64,000 bases of DNA. Source: Viridibacillus soli (GTDB lineage Bacteria > Bacillota > Bacilli > Bacillales_A > Planococcaceae). Within the stretch, counting starts at the first letter, position 1. Each line of letters starts with the position of its first letter. The DNA lies in contig NZ_JAEOAH010000006.1 of NCBI RefSeq assembly GCF_016612995.1, positions 124,001 through 188,000 of the forward strand. Reading direction: 5' to 3'. Below are positions 36,223 to 45,983 of this stretch, piece by piece. The position numbers and the translations under genes were made by a program. Below the pieces are notes generated by a model. The model worked only from the letters and a program-made list of their open reading frames with translations. It searched no databases and was not told the DNA's origin.

Positions 36223-37554
36223 TTAAGATTTTTGTTTTGCTAACTGCTGAATAGGATCCCATACACCGTTATAGGGAGGTGCATAGGCAAGATCTAAATC
36301 AAGTAAATCGTGCAAAATCATCTTGTGATAGAGAGCAGTTGCAACAACATCAATGCGTTTATCCACGCCATTTCTACCTATAATTTGTGCGCCGTACAAT
36401 TGCTGCGTTGTTTTTTCGTAGATAAACTTCAATTGCATTTCCTGTTTGCCAGGATAGTAGCCCGCAATATCGGTCGCCTTTTGTTTATGCACTTCGTAAT
36501 CTAACCCAAGCTCGCTGGCTTCTCTTTCAGACAGACCAGTCCTACCCAAGGTTAGATGAAAAAACTTCACGATAGAAGTTCCAACGATTCCTTTGAACGT
36601 TTCGGCTCCATCGGCCATATTCACACCTGCAATACGGCCCTGCTTGTTCGCGGTCGTCCCAAGCGGCATATAATCATTTTTCTGCTTTACACGATGAAAA
36701 TGACTCGTACAATCTCCTGCTGCATAAATATCTTCTAAACTTGTCTCCATATATGGATTTACAAGTATCGCGCCATTTTGCATCGTATGAATACCTGTTC
36801 CCTCAAGGAATTTTGTATTAGGTCGTACGCCAATTGCTGCCAAAACGAAATCAGTCGCATGCTCTCCTTGATCTGTCACAACAGTTTGCACAACACCTTC
36901 ACCCTTAAAACCCTTCACTTCTTCCCCAAAAATTAACTCAATTCCATTTTGTCTTGCCTCTTCATGAATGAGCTCTGCCATATCTTCATCGAAAATTTCC
37001 GCTAGTTGATTGCCAAGTTGAATAATCCGTACTTTTTTACCAAGTGTCACAAAACTTTCGGCCATATCCAAACCTATGGAGCCACCACCAATAATAGTTA
37101 CTTGTTCAACCGAATTATCTAACGCATTCAATATCGCCTTTGTATCAGGAATAGTTTTCAACGTATGAATGCCTGCCAATCCAGAACCCTCAAAATCCGG
37201 GAGTATAGGATTAGCACCTGTAGCCACAAGTAAACGGTCATATGCTATTTCAAAATCCGCACCTGTCTCAATCACAACTCCAGACACTGTTTTCGCATTC
37301 GAATCGACACGTGTTACTTTATGACCTGTTTTTGCATCAATACCATATTTCGTTCGAAACGTTTCTACACTGCGCGCAATCACATCATCCGTTGATGGAA
37401 TTCGCCCGTCAATAACATATGGTAAAGCACATTGCCCATAAGAATAAATGTACCCTTTATCCAATGTCGTAATTTCAGCACTCTCGTCGCGGCGTACAAT
37501 TTCCATTGCTGCACTCATACCTGCAGCATCCCCGCCGATTATTACATATTTCAT
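36223..37554 (-). CDS. CoA-disulfide reductase / NADH oxidase-like flavoprotein
   Basis: A 443-residue FAD-dependent pyridine-nucleotide disulfide oxidoreductase: FAD site IIGGDAAGMSA, NAD site TIIGGGSIGLDMAESF, a second FAD contact YAAGDCT, and a single redox Cys42 in SYGQCALPY. One cysteine in the S-x-x-C-A/G-L-P-Y motif is typical of CoA-disulfide reductases and water-forming NADH oxidases. It would help keep CoA or low-molecular-weight thiols reduced. I use the second ATG (37554), which lies seven bases after AGAGGTG. Confidence 0.88.
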   Translation of the reverse strand: MKYVIIGGDAAGMSAAMEIVRRDESAEITTLDKGYIYSYGQCALPYVIDGRIPSTDDVIARSVETFRTKYGIDAKTGHKVTRVDSNAKTVSGVVIETGADFEIAYDRLLVATGANPILPDFEGSGLAGIHTLKTIPDTKAILNALDNSVEQVTIIGGGSIGLDMAESFVTLGKKVRIIQLGNQLAEIFDEDMAELIHEEARQNGIELIFGEEVKGFKGEGVVQTVVTDQGEHATDFVLAAIGVRPNTKFLEGTGIHTMQNGAILVNPYMETSLEDIYAAGDCTSHFHRVKQKNDYMPLGTTANKQGRIAGVNMADGAETFKGIVGTSIVKFFHLTLGRTGLSEREASELGLDYEVHKQKATDIAGYYPGKQEMQLKFIYEKTTQQLYGAQIIGRNGVDKRIDVVATALYHKMILHDLLDLDLAYAPPYNGVWDPIQQLAKQKS

Positions 37555-37605
37555 ATACATTCACCTCTACTTTCATTATTCCCATTCTTTGAATAATAAA
37601 ACTAG

Positions 37606-39075
37606 TTACTGTGTTTTGATTTCATGCTTCCTATCCATATACCATCTGTAAAATTCATTCGCTACCTCGTGAGGTACATCAATAAGTTTGTTATGATGCA
37701 CTGGTTTTGCACGATTCACCGTTTCAATTGAGGCCACATTAAAGTACCGCTGTAACTTCGAACGTTCTGCCTTCACTTCAATGACTTGACTACGCTTTGT
37801 AATAAATAATGTCGTAGAAAATCCACCTTCTTTCATTTGAATGAAGGACTCATTCAGTAAATATCGGCTATTTTTAAAATCTAATATACGAGAAACATAG
37901 ATGACTAGAAGCAAAGCTAGCGAAATCCACCATAATGAAGGCTTGAAATACCAAATTGCTGCCGTTGCAATAAGCCAAATATAACTTGGACGAATCATAC
38001 GAATCCAAAATGCATTCCCCGGCAATTTATGCATACTCTCTTCCACTTGATAATCCGGTAACAGCTCACTTATCAATTCATATGCCCTATGCACCGGTAA
38101 AAATGGATACAGCGTATTCGTCTCTACTTCACCAATCGTCGTATTCCCCGCACTAATCAGCTTCACTTCAGCAAGTCCAAGAAGCCTCTTCATAAGCGAT
38201 TGCGATATCTCAACAGCCTGTACCTTCTCCTTACGAATCGAAAATATTGACTCATCTAGCACACCTTTTTTTATATAAACCTTCTGTGTATCTGATGAAA
38301 TTTCATACTTGCCATACTTTATAAAAGTATGAATCATACCAATTGCTATGGAGATAAGAAGTACACCAATAATTACAATCGCTAAAATTGCCCAACCCCA
38401 TTTCAAAGCATCCGTCACTTCATCCGCAAACGTATCGAACTTCACAATATCATCAAGCTTAAAAATAATCGGAATCAAAATTAAAAAGCTAAGTGATGTA
38501 AAAGATGCTTTCACCAAATCCCGCTTTGTCGGTGTAAAATGAGTGGTCTTTTCAGATTTCGGCTCTTGTTCTACTAGCTGCTCTTCAAAAAGTTCAGCTT
38601 CAGTTAGTTCATTAATTACCTGCTGTTCATAAGTTACTGTAACAACTCTCTCTAAACTTTCGGCTTCAGCTCTAGAAATTACATCAAATGTAATAGAACT
38701 TTCTTCACCAACAGCTGCCGTTTCTAAAGTTAAAGACGTCACTTTAAAAATCTTATGAAAAACTGTTGTTTGGCGTTGGACATTCTGCACTTTTAAAAAT
38801 GGCACAGTTTGCTCGCTTTTTAAAAAAATCCCCGACTTAATATAGATAGCATTATCTTTTATCTCATACCTATATGTTAACCATTTACCAATATTCACAA
38901 AGAGCATTATCACTACATAAGCCAAGAAGAGCCATTTTGCTGTTTGAATCCACCATTTATCAGATCCCATATTTAGTAAAAAAATAAATACAAAAAAGAT
39001 AATGTTACCTTTAATTAACTTATATAAATCGAATGCTAGAATGAACGGATGTAGTCTTTTCAACGATTGCTCCAT
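37606..39075 (-). CDS. ydbT: PH-domain (DUF304) membrane protein, YdbT-like
   Basis: The 489-residue protein contains three bacterial PH (DUF304) domains alternating with membrane helix pairs (about 15-65, 190-260 and 360-405). YdbS and YdbT homologues protect B. subtilis against the bacteriocin amylocyclicin; beyond this the function is unclear. The start overlaps the ydbS stop (TAATG), so the two are coupled. AAGGAAGTGG is upstream. Confidence 0.88.
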   Translation of the reverse strand: MEQSLKRLHPFILAFDLYKLIKGNIIFFVFIFLLNMGSDKWWIQTAKWLFLAYVVIMLFVNIGKWLTYRYEIKDNAIYIKSGIFLKSEQTVPFLKVQNVQRQTTVFHKIFKVTSLTLETAAVGEESSITFDVISRAEAESLERVVTVTYEQQVINELTEAELFEEQLVEQEPKSEKTTHFTPTKRDLVKASFTSLSFLILIPIIFKLDDIVKFDTFADEVTDALKWGWAILAIVIIGVLLISIAIGMIHTFIKYGKYEISSDTQKVYIKKGVLDESIFSIRKEKVQAVEISQSLMKRLLGLAEVKLISAGNTTIGEVETNTLYPFLPVHRAYELISELLPDYQVEESMHKLPGNAFWIRMIRPSYIWLIATAAIWYFKPSLWWISLALLLVIYVSRILDFKNSRYLLNESFIQMKEGGFSTTLFITKRSQVIEVKAERSKLQRYFNVASIETVNRAKPVHHNKLIDVPHEVANEFYRWYMDRKHEIKTQ

Positions 39076-39569
39076 TATTCCACTTCCTTAATTTTTGCAT
39101 AATGTGCAATTTGATCACGCAATTCAAAAGCCTCTTTCTCAGGAATTGCAGGAATAGCATGCTCTGTTCCCATCGTACCAATCTGAATAGAATACAAGCC
39201 ATATTTACGCAAGAAGGGCCCTTGATTCAATTCTACAGACTGTACCTTTGTCATTGGAATCAATTCATTCACCTCTTTTAAAGCCCCATGCTTTAATTGA
39301 ATAAACTCCTCATCCACATCATAACGCCAATACTTTTGCTTTAATGTTGGCTCGAACAATATCTCCCAAATTGCATTTAAGACAGTCAATATTAGAAGCC
39401 CTAAAATAATCCAACCGATCCATTCCTTCCACTCGAAACGCATATGTAAATAGTAGAGGATCCCAAGTACTGCAAGAATTCCGGCATTTTCTAACGTCTC
39501 AGTTATACGCCAAACCTTTACAGCCTCTTTCGAAATACTTCGCTGTGGCGCTTCAATCTTTAAATACAT
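39075..39569 (-). CDS. ydbS: PH-domain (DUF304) membrane protein, YdbS-like
   Basis: A 164-residue protein with two membrane helices (about 28-70) and one DUF304 PH domain (YDVDEEFIQLKHGALKEVNEL). It forms a pair with YdbT. The ATG at 39569 is seven bases after AAGGAG; a TTG one codon earlier is too close. Its 3' end shares one base with ydbT. Confidence 0.85.
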   Translation of the reverse strand: MYLKIEAPQRSISKEAVKVWRITETLENAGILAVLGILYYLHMRFEWKEWIGWIILGLLILTVLNAIWEILFEPTLKQKYWRYDVDEEFIQLKHGALKEVNELIPMTKVQSVELNQGPFLRKYGLYSIQIGTMGTEHAIPAIPEKEAFELRDQIAHYAKIKEVE

Positions 39570-39620
39570 CAAATCACTCCTTCTTTATTTATACGGATAG
39601 GATAAGGAAAAAGTTTCTAA

Positions 39621-39653
39621 ATAAAAAATGTCCCCCGCTAAAAAGCGGAGGAC
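39621..39653 (-). terminator. Terminator after rlmA
   Basis: GTCCTCCGCT and AGCGGGGGAC form the stem on the minus strand around TTTT, followed by ATTTTTTA. Confidence 0.8.
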
Positions 39654-39657
39654 TATC

Positions 39658-40515
39658 TTATATTTTCCCAACTAATATATCTAAATCAATCGTAATTTCA
39701 GTTAAATTTATAGCTGTATCATTATTATTTTGATGCCAGCCCATCGGTGTCATATGCATTAATAGAGGCACCAATTCCTGATCTATTGCTATAGTTTTTG
39801 CAATACGCTTTATCTCAACTTCACGGAAATTCTCTTTGAATCGTTCAACAGTAAGTTCATTTGAATAGGATTCTTTTTCAGAATCCGCGAAAAACATAGC
39901 GCGTAATTGCTGTAAATATCCACTTTGCGGCACGACTTTAATAACCATTCCATTCGGCTTTAATAGCCGTTTAAACTCCGTATAATTTGCAGGTGATAAA
40001 ATGTTCAAAATCGCATTAAAGCTAGTTTGTTGATACGGACTTTTTGCTAGGTCGCCGACACACCAAATCATGTCATCGTAATTGCGCCCTGCTGCGATAA
40101 TTCCTTCTTTTGCAATATCAATACCTACTCCAACAAAACTGTGATCAGATTGCTCCTGGAATTCATTTTTTATGCTTGCTAAATGTGACCCTTCTCCACA
40201 GCCCGTATCTAATACAACAACATTAGTATTCATCTGCTTCAGTAAATCACAAAGCGCTGTATGCATCGGTGCATACAAACCACTTTCGATAACCTGCTTA
40301 CGCGCTTCAAATAAACCTTTCCCATACATTGAGGTAGCAGCATGTGTCATAAAATTCACATAGCCTTGCTTCGCAATATCAAAGGAATGCCGATTATCAC
40401 AAACAATACTGCAATCCTCCGTCACCATCATCTCGCTCCCACAAACTGGACAAGCAAAAAGCTCCTCACGTTCCCTCATATAATTCGCACTTGCTACTTT
40501 CCTCGGCAATGCCAT
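39658..40515 (-). CDS. rlmA: 23S rRNA (guanine-N1) methyltransferase, RlmA type
   Basis: The 285-residue protein has an N-terminal zinc site (Cys22, Cys25, Cys39, His43) and a SAM-binding Rossmann domain (VVVLDTGCGEGSH). Family members methylate N1 of G745 (Gram-negative) or G748 (RlmA-II, most Gram-positive) in helix 35 of 23S rRNA; G748 is more likely here. The ATG at 40515 follows ACGAGGTG; the longer open frame adds six residues without support. Confidence 0.88.
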   Translation of the reverse strand: MALPRKVASANYMREREELFACPVCGSEMMVTEDCSIVCDNRHSFDIAKQGYVNFMTHAATSMYGKGLFEARKQVIESGLYAPMHTALCDLLKQMNTNVVVLDTGCGEGSHLASIKNEFQEQSDHSFVGVGIDIAKEGIIAAGRNYDDMIWCVGDLAKSPYQQTSFNAILNILSPANYTEFKRLLKPNGMVIKVVPQSGYLQQLRAMFFADSEKESYSNELTVERFKENFREVEIKRIAKTIAIDQELVPLLMHMTPMGWHQNNNDTAINLTEITIDLDILVGKI

Positions 40516-40648
40516 GCCAAACACCTCGTTCATTTTTCTTCTTTACTTAGTATACAAAACTAGGGGGTGATTGGCTAAGGATAAAATATGGTGGGATTCG
40601 AGGAATTAATAGTTTGCTTTTGAATAGCATTCATCCTCACCAAAGTTC

Positions 40649-40676
40649 AAAAAAATGCTAGCACCCAAATGCTAGC
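40649..40676 (-). terminator. Probable terminator after MATE gene
   Basis: GCTAGC repeats around ATTTGGGT on the minus strand and is followed by ATTTTTTG. The stem is short (6-7 bp). Confidence 0.55.
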
Positions 40677-40718
40677 GTCTTTCCTCTCATCCCAAACTAT
40701 ATATAACATCCAATCCAA

Positions 40719-42089
40719 TTATTTTGTTTTATTCGGAGCAACAAGTGCATATCTTTCCCAACGACGACTTTTCCATCTGAAGAAGACGAGAATAGCTCGG
40801 CACCATTCATCTGCTGCAATCGCTAACCACACACCTATTAATCCCATATCCAATTGAAATACAAGCAAATAGCCAAGCGGCAAACTCATACAAACCATTG
40901 AGAAAAATCCAATGACTAACGGATATTTGGCGTCACCTGATGCACGTAATGAGTTGATGATCGTAATATTAAATGTACGTCCTGTTTCTAACAAAATACT
41001 ACATACTAACACCGTCGCACCAATTTTTATAACCTCTGGATTATCGGTAAAGAGACGCATTAATGGATAACGGAAAATAACGACTACTGCGACCATCACT
41101 AATGTAAAGATAATTGCCCACTTCACGCTTACCCACAATTGTTTATAAGCCACATCCTTCTCATTAGCACCAACGTAACGACCGACCATAATCGCTGTAC
41201 CTGTCCCAATCGCTATGGCAAATAAATAGGTGAACATTGAAATATTATACGCATATTGCCGGGCCGCCAGTGACTCTGCGCCTAAATACGTCACATAATA
41301 TAAGAAGACAATTTGACAGCCTTGGTACATCACCTGCTCAAAAGCAGATGGAAGGCCAATTTGCATAATCTTACCGATGTATTCTTTCGATAATGACACA
41401 TAGTATTGTAATTTAATGCGCACCTCTAGTACTTGATACAATAGCCAGAAGAATACTAGTAGAGCCAAAACACGGCTGACAACTGAAGAAATGGCTGCAC
41501 CTTGCACACCTAGTTCAGGGAAACCAAATTTACCGAAGATCAAAGCATAATTCCCTATTACGTGAAAAATATTCATTCCAAGTGACACATACATCGTCTG
41601 CTTCGTCCAACCATGCACACGAATAATCGCTGCTAATGAATTAATGATTGCTTGTAAGAAAATAGCTCCCCCAACAATGAATAAATATTTACTAGCGTAC
41701 TCAAGAACATCACCTTGTAAATTCATTGCTATCATTATATTTTTTGAGAAAATAACAAAAGCAACACTCATTATTAAACCAATAACTAAATTCAATGAAA
41801 CGGCCAATGCTGAAATTTTAGAAGCTTCTAAATAACGCTTCGATCCTAAATATTGGGCAACAACAATCGATGCCCCGTTTCCTACTACTTCTAAAATCAA
41901 TATTGCTATATGAATATATTGATTGGCTGCCCCTACACCTGAAACCGCATCATCAGACAATACGCTCAGCATAAATGTATCAGCAAGCCCCATCAACATA
42001 AATAAAAACACTTCTAAAAAGATTGGCCATGTTAAATGAAATAAATTCAATTTCTCCTTAGGCGCTTTCACTGTTGCCATTGCTGCCAT
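40719..42089 (-). CDS. MATE family multidrug/toxin efflux transporter
   Basis: A 456-residue protein with twelve hydrophobic segments in two halves of six, the MATE layout. The first half begins FHLTWPIFLEVFLFMLMGLADTFMLS, typical of the NorM/DinF group. The substrate is unknown. The ATG at 42089 follows ATAGGTGG. It is divergent from the thiamine operon. Confidence 0.88.
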   Translation of the reverse strand: MAAMATVKAPKEKLNLFHLTWPIFLEVFLFMLMGLADTFMLSVLSDDAVSGVGAANQYIHIAILILEVVGNGASIVVAQYLGSKRYLEASKISALAVSLNLVIGLIMSVAFVIFSKNIMIAMNLQGDVLEYASKYLFIVGGAIFLQAIINSLAAIIRVHGWTKQTMYVSLGMNIFHVIGNYALIFGKFGFPELGVQGAAISSVVSRVLALLVFFWLLYQVLEVRIKLQYYVSLSKEYIGKIMQIGLPSAFEQVMYQGCQIVFLYYVTYLGAESLAARQYAYNISMFTYLFAIAIGTGTAIMVGRYVGANEKDVAYKQLWVSVKWAIIFTLVMVAVVVIFRYPLMRLFTDNPEVIKIGATVLVCSILLETGRTFNITIINSLRASGDAKYPLVIGFFSMVCMSLPLGYLLVFQLDMGLIGVWLAIAADEWCRAILVFFRWKSRRWERYALVAPNKTK

Positions 42090-42207
42090 TCAACCACCTA
42101 TCTTTCCTCATTAAATTGAGATAGATTGTATCTTAACATATAAATTAATGCACCGCTATGACATAATGCCATTTATTACAATCTATTTACTATGATTAAC
42201 TTACATC

Positions 42208-42235
42208 TTGCCAATCACATTATTTATGTTATATT
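42208..42235 (+). promoter_or_regulatory. Promoter of the thiamine salvage operon
   Basis: TTGCCA and TATATT are 16 bases apart, 30 bases before the riboswitch. Confidence 0.55.
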
Positions 42236-42264
42236 GATGATGAAAACTAAATCGCTTTTAACCA

Positions 42265-42362
42265 CTAGGGGAGTCATTTATTTGACTGAGACGCACAACA
42301 CTGCGGACCCTTGGAACCTGATCTGGCTCATACCAGCGGAGGGAAGTGGCGCTACCAGTCTA
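42265..42362 (+). promoter_or_regulatory. TPP riboswitch (THI element)
   Basis: Conserved pieces appear in order: TAGGGGAGTC, GACTGAGA, GCGGACCCTTGGAACCTGAT, CTGG-CTC-ATACCAGCGGAGGGAAGTGGCG split over two helices. It is followed by a terminator at 42386-42425. Thiamine pyrophosphate would therefore shut off the tenA-thi operon by early termination. Confidence 0.95.
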
Positions 42363-42385
42363 TTTTGTTTCATTGAAAATGATTG

Positions 42386-42425
42386 TCCGCCGCCTCCTGA
42401 CTAAGATTAGGGGCGGCTTTTTATT
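42386..42425 (+). terminator. Riboswitch-controlled terminator
   Basis: GCCGCCTCC and GGGGCGGC form the stem, followed by TTTTTATTTT. It is the expression platform of the TPP riboswitch. Confidence 0.9.
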
Positions 42426-42457
42426 TTCAAAAAATGAAGAATTTGGGGTGCAAAGAG

Positions 42458-43147
42458 ATGACATTTTGTGAAGAAGTAAGACAAGAATGTAATGATTTAT
42501 GGGAAGGAAGCTTCCAACATCCATTTGTAAAATCACTAGCAGCAGGTACTTTACCACTCGACATTTTCCAATATTACGTACAACAAGATGCTTACTATTT
42601 AACCCATTTTGCAAAAGTGCAAGCACTCGGAGCGGTAAAAGCAATTGATTTACATACAACACAACGTTTTGCCAAACACGCTGAAGAAACATGTGGTGCT
42701 GAGTTAGCTCTTCATGAACAATTTTTCGCAATGTTAAAAATTACTGAAGAAGAGTTCGCAGCGTTTGAGCCAGCACCGACTGCATACGAATACGTATCGC
42801 ATATGTATCGTACAGCAAATAATGGTGACTTAGCCGACACTCTAGCTGCATTACTTCCTTGTTACTGGCTTTACTATGAAATCGGCGAACGTTTAAAAGA
42901 CGCAAAACCTAATCACCCTATTTACGATAAATGGATTCAAACATATGGCTCTGAGTGGTTCGGAGAGCTAGTCGAGGAGCAGATTAACCGCATGAATGAT
43001 CTCGCAAAAGACTTACCACCTACACGTATTCAACAGCTGAAAGAGCATTTTCGTAAGAGTAGCTACTATGAATGGCATTTTTGGAACATGGCTTGGACAA
43101 AACAACAATGGACTATTCAAAATTATGAAACGGAGTTGTCTAAATAG
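42458..43147 (+). CDS. tenA: Thiaminase II / aminopyrimidine aminohydrolase
   Basis: A 229-residue TenA. It hydrolyses thiamine breakdown products such as aminomethyl-HMP to recover the pyrimidine. Asp44, the nucleophile Cys135 (LLPCYWLYYE) and Glu205 (YYEWHFW) match the B. subtilis enzyme by position. The ATG at 42458 is seven bases after GGGGTG; an ATG eight codons upstream lacks a good site. Its stop overlaps thiM by one base. Confidence 0.95.
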   Translation: MTFCEEVRQECNDLWEGSFQHPFVKSLAAGTLPLDIFQYYVQQDAYYLTHFAKVQALGAVKAIDLHTTQRFAKHAEETCGAELALHEQFFAMLKITEEEFAAFEPAPTAYEYVSHMYRTANNGDLADTLAALLPCYWLYYEIGERLKDAKPNHPIYDKWIQTYGSEWFGELVEEQINRMNDLAKDLPPTRIQQLKEHFRKSSYYEWHFWNMAWTKQQWTIQNYETELSK

Positions 43148-43956
43148 TGACCAAACAACATTTACTTGAAAAAGTACGTACCCAAAAACCACTTATCCAT
43201 AATATTACGAATATTGTCGTTGCCAATTTTCAAGCAAATGGCCTAATTGCACTCGGCGCTTCCCCCATTATGGCGCAAGCGATTGAAGAGGTTGCTGCAA
43301 TGTCTAGTCATGCAGACTGTACGGTACTCAACATTGGTACCCTTGACCATGCAAACGTCCTAGCCATGATTATCGCTGGTAAAAGTGCCAATCAAAAAGG
43401 TACACCCGTTGTTCTCGATCCAGTTGGAGTAGGTGCAAGCGAATTTCGTAAGCAATCGATTGCCAATATTTTAAGAGAAGTCAAAGTAACCATTATCCGT
43501 TGTAATGCCGGTGAACTTGCAGCACTTGCTAATGTCGATTGGCAGGCAAAAGGTGTCGATGCTGGTGAAGGGCAACTAGATGTCCAAAACGTTGCTGAAC
43601 AAGTTGCCAAACAACATAACTGCATCGTTGCTGTTACTGGGGTTAAAGATACGGTCACTGATGGACAAACGACGTTCCAAATTGAAGGTGGTCATAACTT
43701 AATGCCACTTATTACAGGATCTGGCTGCCTATTAAGTGCCGTTACAGGTGCATTTCTTGCAGTTGCTGATGGACAAAATCTGCAAGCTACCGCTACTGCT
43801 CTAGCATTTTACAAACAAGTAGGCGAAAACGCAGCACAAAACGCGATTGCTCCAGGTACATTCGCAGTCGAATTGATCAACAGTCTATATTCATTCACTT
43901 CAGAGGATTTGCGTGACAATATGACAATTGTAGAAAATACGGGCATTCAATTATGA
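43147..43956 (+). CDS. thiM: Hydroxyethylthiazole kinase
   Basis: The 269-residue ribokinase-like enzyme phosphorylates hydroxyethylthiazole in thiamine salvage. PLIHNITNIVVANFQANG and the anion-hole GSGCLLSAVTGAFLAV are characteristic. The start is a GTG at 43147 that shares a base with the tenA stop, so the genes are coupled. It overlaps thiD by four bases. Confidence 0.95.
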   Translation: MTKQHLLEKVRTQKPLIHNITNIVVANFQANGLIALGASPIMAQAIEEVAAMSSHADCTVLNIGTLDHANVLAMIIAGKSANQKGTPVVLDPVGVGASEFRKQSIANILREVKVTIIRCNAGELAALANVDWQAKGVDAGEGQLDVQNVAEQVAKQHNCIVAVTGVKDTVTDGQTTFQIEGGHNLMPLITGSGCLLSAVTGAFLAVADGQNLQATATALAFYKQVGENAAQNAIAPGTFAVELINSLYSFTSEDLRDNMTIVENTGIQL

Positions 43957-44786
43957 CGAATGTAGCGATGACAATTGCGGGTTCTGATAGTGGCGGTGGT
44001 GCTGGTATTCAAGCTGATTTAAAAACGTTCCAAGAGCTCGGCACATTTGGAACGTCAGCACTCACTGCTCTAACCGCACAAAACACATTAGGTGTTCACG
44101 ATGTTTATCCCGTAGCCGTTGAAGCTGTTGTTAGCCAAATTAGTGCCGTACTAAACGACTTCCAAGTAAGTGCTATTAAAACTGGCATGCTCTTTTCAGC
44201 AGACATCATTCACGCTATCGCTGAAACATTAAAAGCCTATAAACAACATACACTTATCATTGATCCAGTCATGATTGCAAAAGGCGGAGCATCACTGTTA
44301 TTAGACGACGCCGTGAACGCACTTAAAACCGATCTTCTGCCACTCGCAACCATTATTACACCGAATATTCCTGAAGCAGAAGTGTTGACAGGTCTCACAA
44401 TTAAAACGGATAGCGATGTAGAAAATGCAGCTAAAAAGCTGCTTGAAATGGGAGCGGAAGCCGTTGTACTAAAAGGTGGGCATCGTGATACAGCAAATTA
44501 TGCAGAAGATTTATTTTTAGCTGCCAACGGTGAACGTTTCATTATGCGTTCTGAAAGAATCAATACAAAAGATACACATGGCACTGGCTGTACATTCTCA
44601 GCAGCTATTGCAGCCCGCTTAGCGCAAGGCTTCACCGCTTCTGCTGCAGTGATTGATGCGAAACATTTTATACAAGCTGCTATAGCAAATGGTCTACATT
44701 TAGGCGCTGGTCACGGACCGACAAATCATTGGGCTTATCGTGAAATTTCAGAAAAGGTTCGAAAGGAAGTTCTGATCATTGAATAG
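43953..44786 (+). CDS. thiD: Hydroxymethylpyrimidine / phosphomethylpyrimidine kinase
   Basis: A 277-residue ThiD that phosphorylates HMP and HMP phosphate. AGSDSGGGAGIQADLKTF at the N-terminus and DTHGTGCTFSAAIAA near 207-221 are the substrate and catalytic motifs. It lies between thiM and thiE and overlaps both. Confidence 0.95.
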   Translation: MTNVAMTIAGSDSGGGAGIQADLKTFQELGTFGTSALTALTAQNTLGVHDVYPVAVEAVVSQISAVLNDFQVSAIKTGMLFSADIIHAIAETLKAYKQHTLIIDPVMIAKGGASLLLDDAVNALKTDLLPLATIITPNIPEAEVLTGLTIKTDSDVENAAKKLLEMGAEAVVLKGGHRDTANYAEDLFLAANGERFIMRSERINTKDTHGTGCTFSAAIAARLAQGFTASAAVIDAKHFIQAAIANGLHLGAGHGPTNHWAYREISEKVRKEVLIIE

Positions 44787-45432
44787 AGAACAACTTCAAT
44801 TATATTTCATCATGGGCAGTCAAAACACCGGACAACGTGATCCTCTTGTGGTCTTAGAAGAAGCACTTCGCGGAGGTATTACTATCTTTCAATTAAGAGA
44901 AAAAGGGGCAGACTCCCTTACAGGACAGGATAAAATACAATTTGCAAAAGCCTGCCAAGCTCTATGTAAAAAATACCACGTGCCCTTCATCATCAATGAT
45001 GACGTAGATCTAGCAATTGCTTTAGATGCAGATGGTGTACACGTTGGGCAAGAGGATGCTAGCGCCAATGTTATAAGGGGAAAGATTGGTCCTAAGAAAA
45101 TTTTAGGTGTTTCTACTCATTCATTAGTAGAGGTGACTGCCGCGATTGAGGACGGTGCTGATTACGTAGGCATTGGTCCAATCTACGCTACAACATCTAA
45201 ATCAGATGCAAAGCCCCCTGCTGGTACAGCTTTAATTGTGCAAACGACTACTGTGTATCCTGACTTACCATTAGTTGGCATTGGTGGTATTACAATTGAT
45301 AATTGCCAAACCGTCATCCGATCAGGAGCAGATGGCATTTCACTCATCTCTGCTATCGCCGCACATGAAGAACCATTTGTAGCAACACGACAAATACTAC
45401 ATGTCTTGCAACAGCAGACGAAAATATTATGA
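44779..45432 (+). CDS. thiE: Thiamine-phosphate synthase
   Basis: A 217-residue TIM-barrel enzyme that joins HMP diphosphate and thiazole phosphate to thiamine phosphate. FQLREKG, INDDVDLAIALDADGVHVGQED and GIGPIYATTSKSDAKPP are classic. The start is a TTG at 44779 with AAAGGAAG nine bases upstream. Overlaps thiD by eight and thiW by four bases. Confidence 0.95.
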   Translation: MNREQLQLYFIMGSQNTGQRDPLVVLEEALRGGITIFQLREKGADSLTGQDKIQFAKACQALCKKYHVPFIINDDVDLAIALDADGVHVGQEDASANVIRGKIGPKKILGVSTHSLVEVTAAIEDGADYVGIGPIYATTSKSDAKPPAGTALIVQTTTVYPDLPLVGIGGITIDNCQTVIRSGADGISLISAIAAHEEPFVATRQILHVLQQQTKIL

Positions 45433-45920
45433 CAACACGTAAAATGATCATAGCTATGTTTGTCGCAATTGCGGTAGCAGGATCGGTTTTCATATCATTT
45501 CCAGCAGGTATTGCACGCGCTTATCCTGTTCAGCATGCCGTAAATGTTTTAGCAGCTGTTATGCTTGGGCCTGGACCTGCTGTACTTATCGCCTTTCTCA
45601 CAGGGCTCATTCGAGTAATAACAGGTACTGGCTCACTACTCGCCTTTCCAGGAGGCATGATTGGTGCTTTTTTAGCGGGCATTCTCTATAGGCATTACAG
45701 AAAATTTTGGCTCGCTGCTGTCGGTGAAGTCATTGGCACAGGTATATTAGCTTCATTGTTCGCCGTACCATATGCCAAAATTTTAATGGGTACGTCCGTT
45801 ACTGCGCTATTCTTCATGCCTGCATTTCTTGTCTCCAGTATTAGCGGTGCACTACTTGGCTGCATTATCGCTATACGTCTAAAGGAAACAAAATTTGTTC
45901 ATCAATTGCAGAAACATTAA
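45429..45920 (+). CDS. thiW: ECF transporter S component, thiazole-specific (ThiW)
   Basis: This 163-residue integral membrane protein has about five to six helices and the family pattern SVFISFPAGIARAYPVQHAVNVL. ThiW is the substrate-binding S component of an energy-coupling-factor transporter, predicted to take up the thiazole moiety; the shared ATPase subunits would be elsewhere. It ends the thiamine operon. Confidence 0.88.
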   Translation: MTTRKMIIAMFVAIAVAGSVFISFPAGIARAYPVQHAVNVLAAVMLGPGPAVLIAFLTGLIRVITGTGSLLAFPGGMIGAFLAGILYRHYRKFWLAAVGEVIGTGILASLFAVPYAKILMGTSVTALFFMPAFLVSSISGALLGCIIAIRLKETKFVHQLQKH

Positions 45921-45931
45921 TTTTCACTATA

Positions 45932-45972
45932 AAAAAACTGTCTAGTATCACTTGACTACTAGACAGTTTTTA
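45932..45972. terminator. Bidirectional terminator
   Basis: AAAACTGTCTAGTA and TACTAGACAGTTTTT form a 14-bp stem, serving the thiamine operon and the convergent menA gene. Confidence 0.9.
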
Positions 45973-45983
45973 CATTTATGCAA

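Noticed and set aside
40669-40857. 62-residue plus-strand frame at the MATE 3' end
   Set aside because: Antisense shadow of the MATE gene.
42192-42404. Plus-strand frame through the TPP riboswitch
   Set aside because: Lies over promoter and riboswitch; not a gene.
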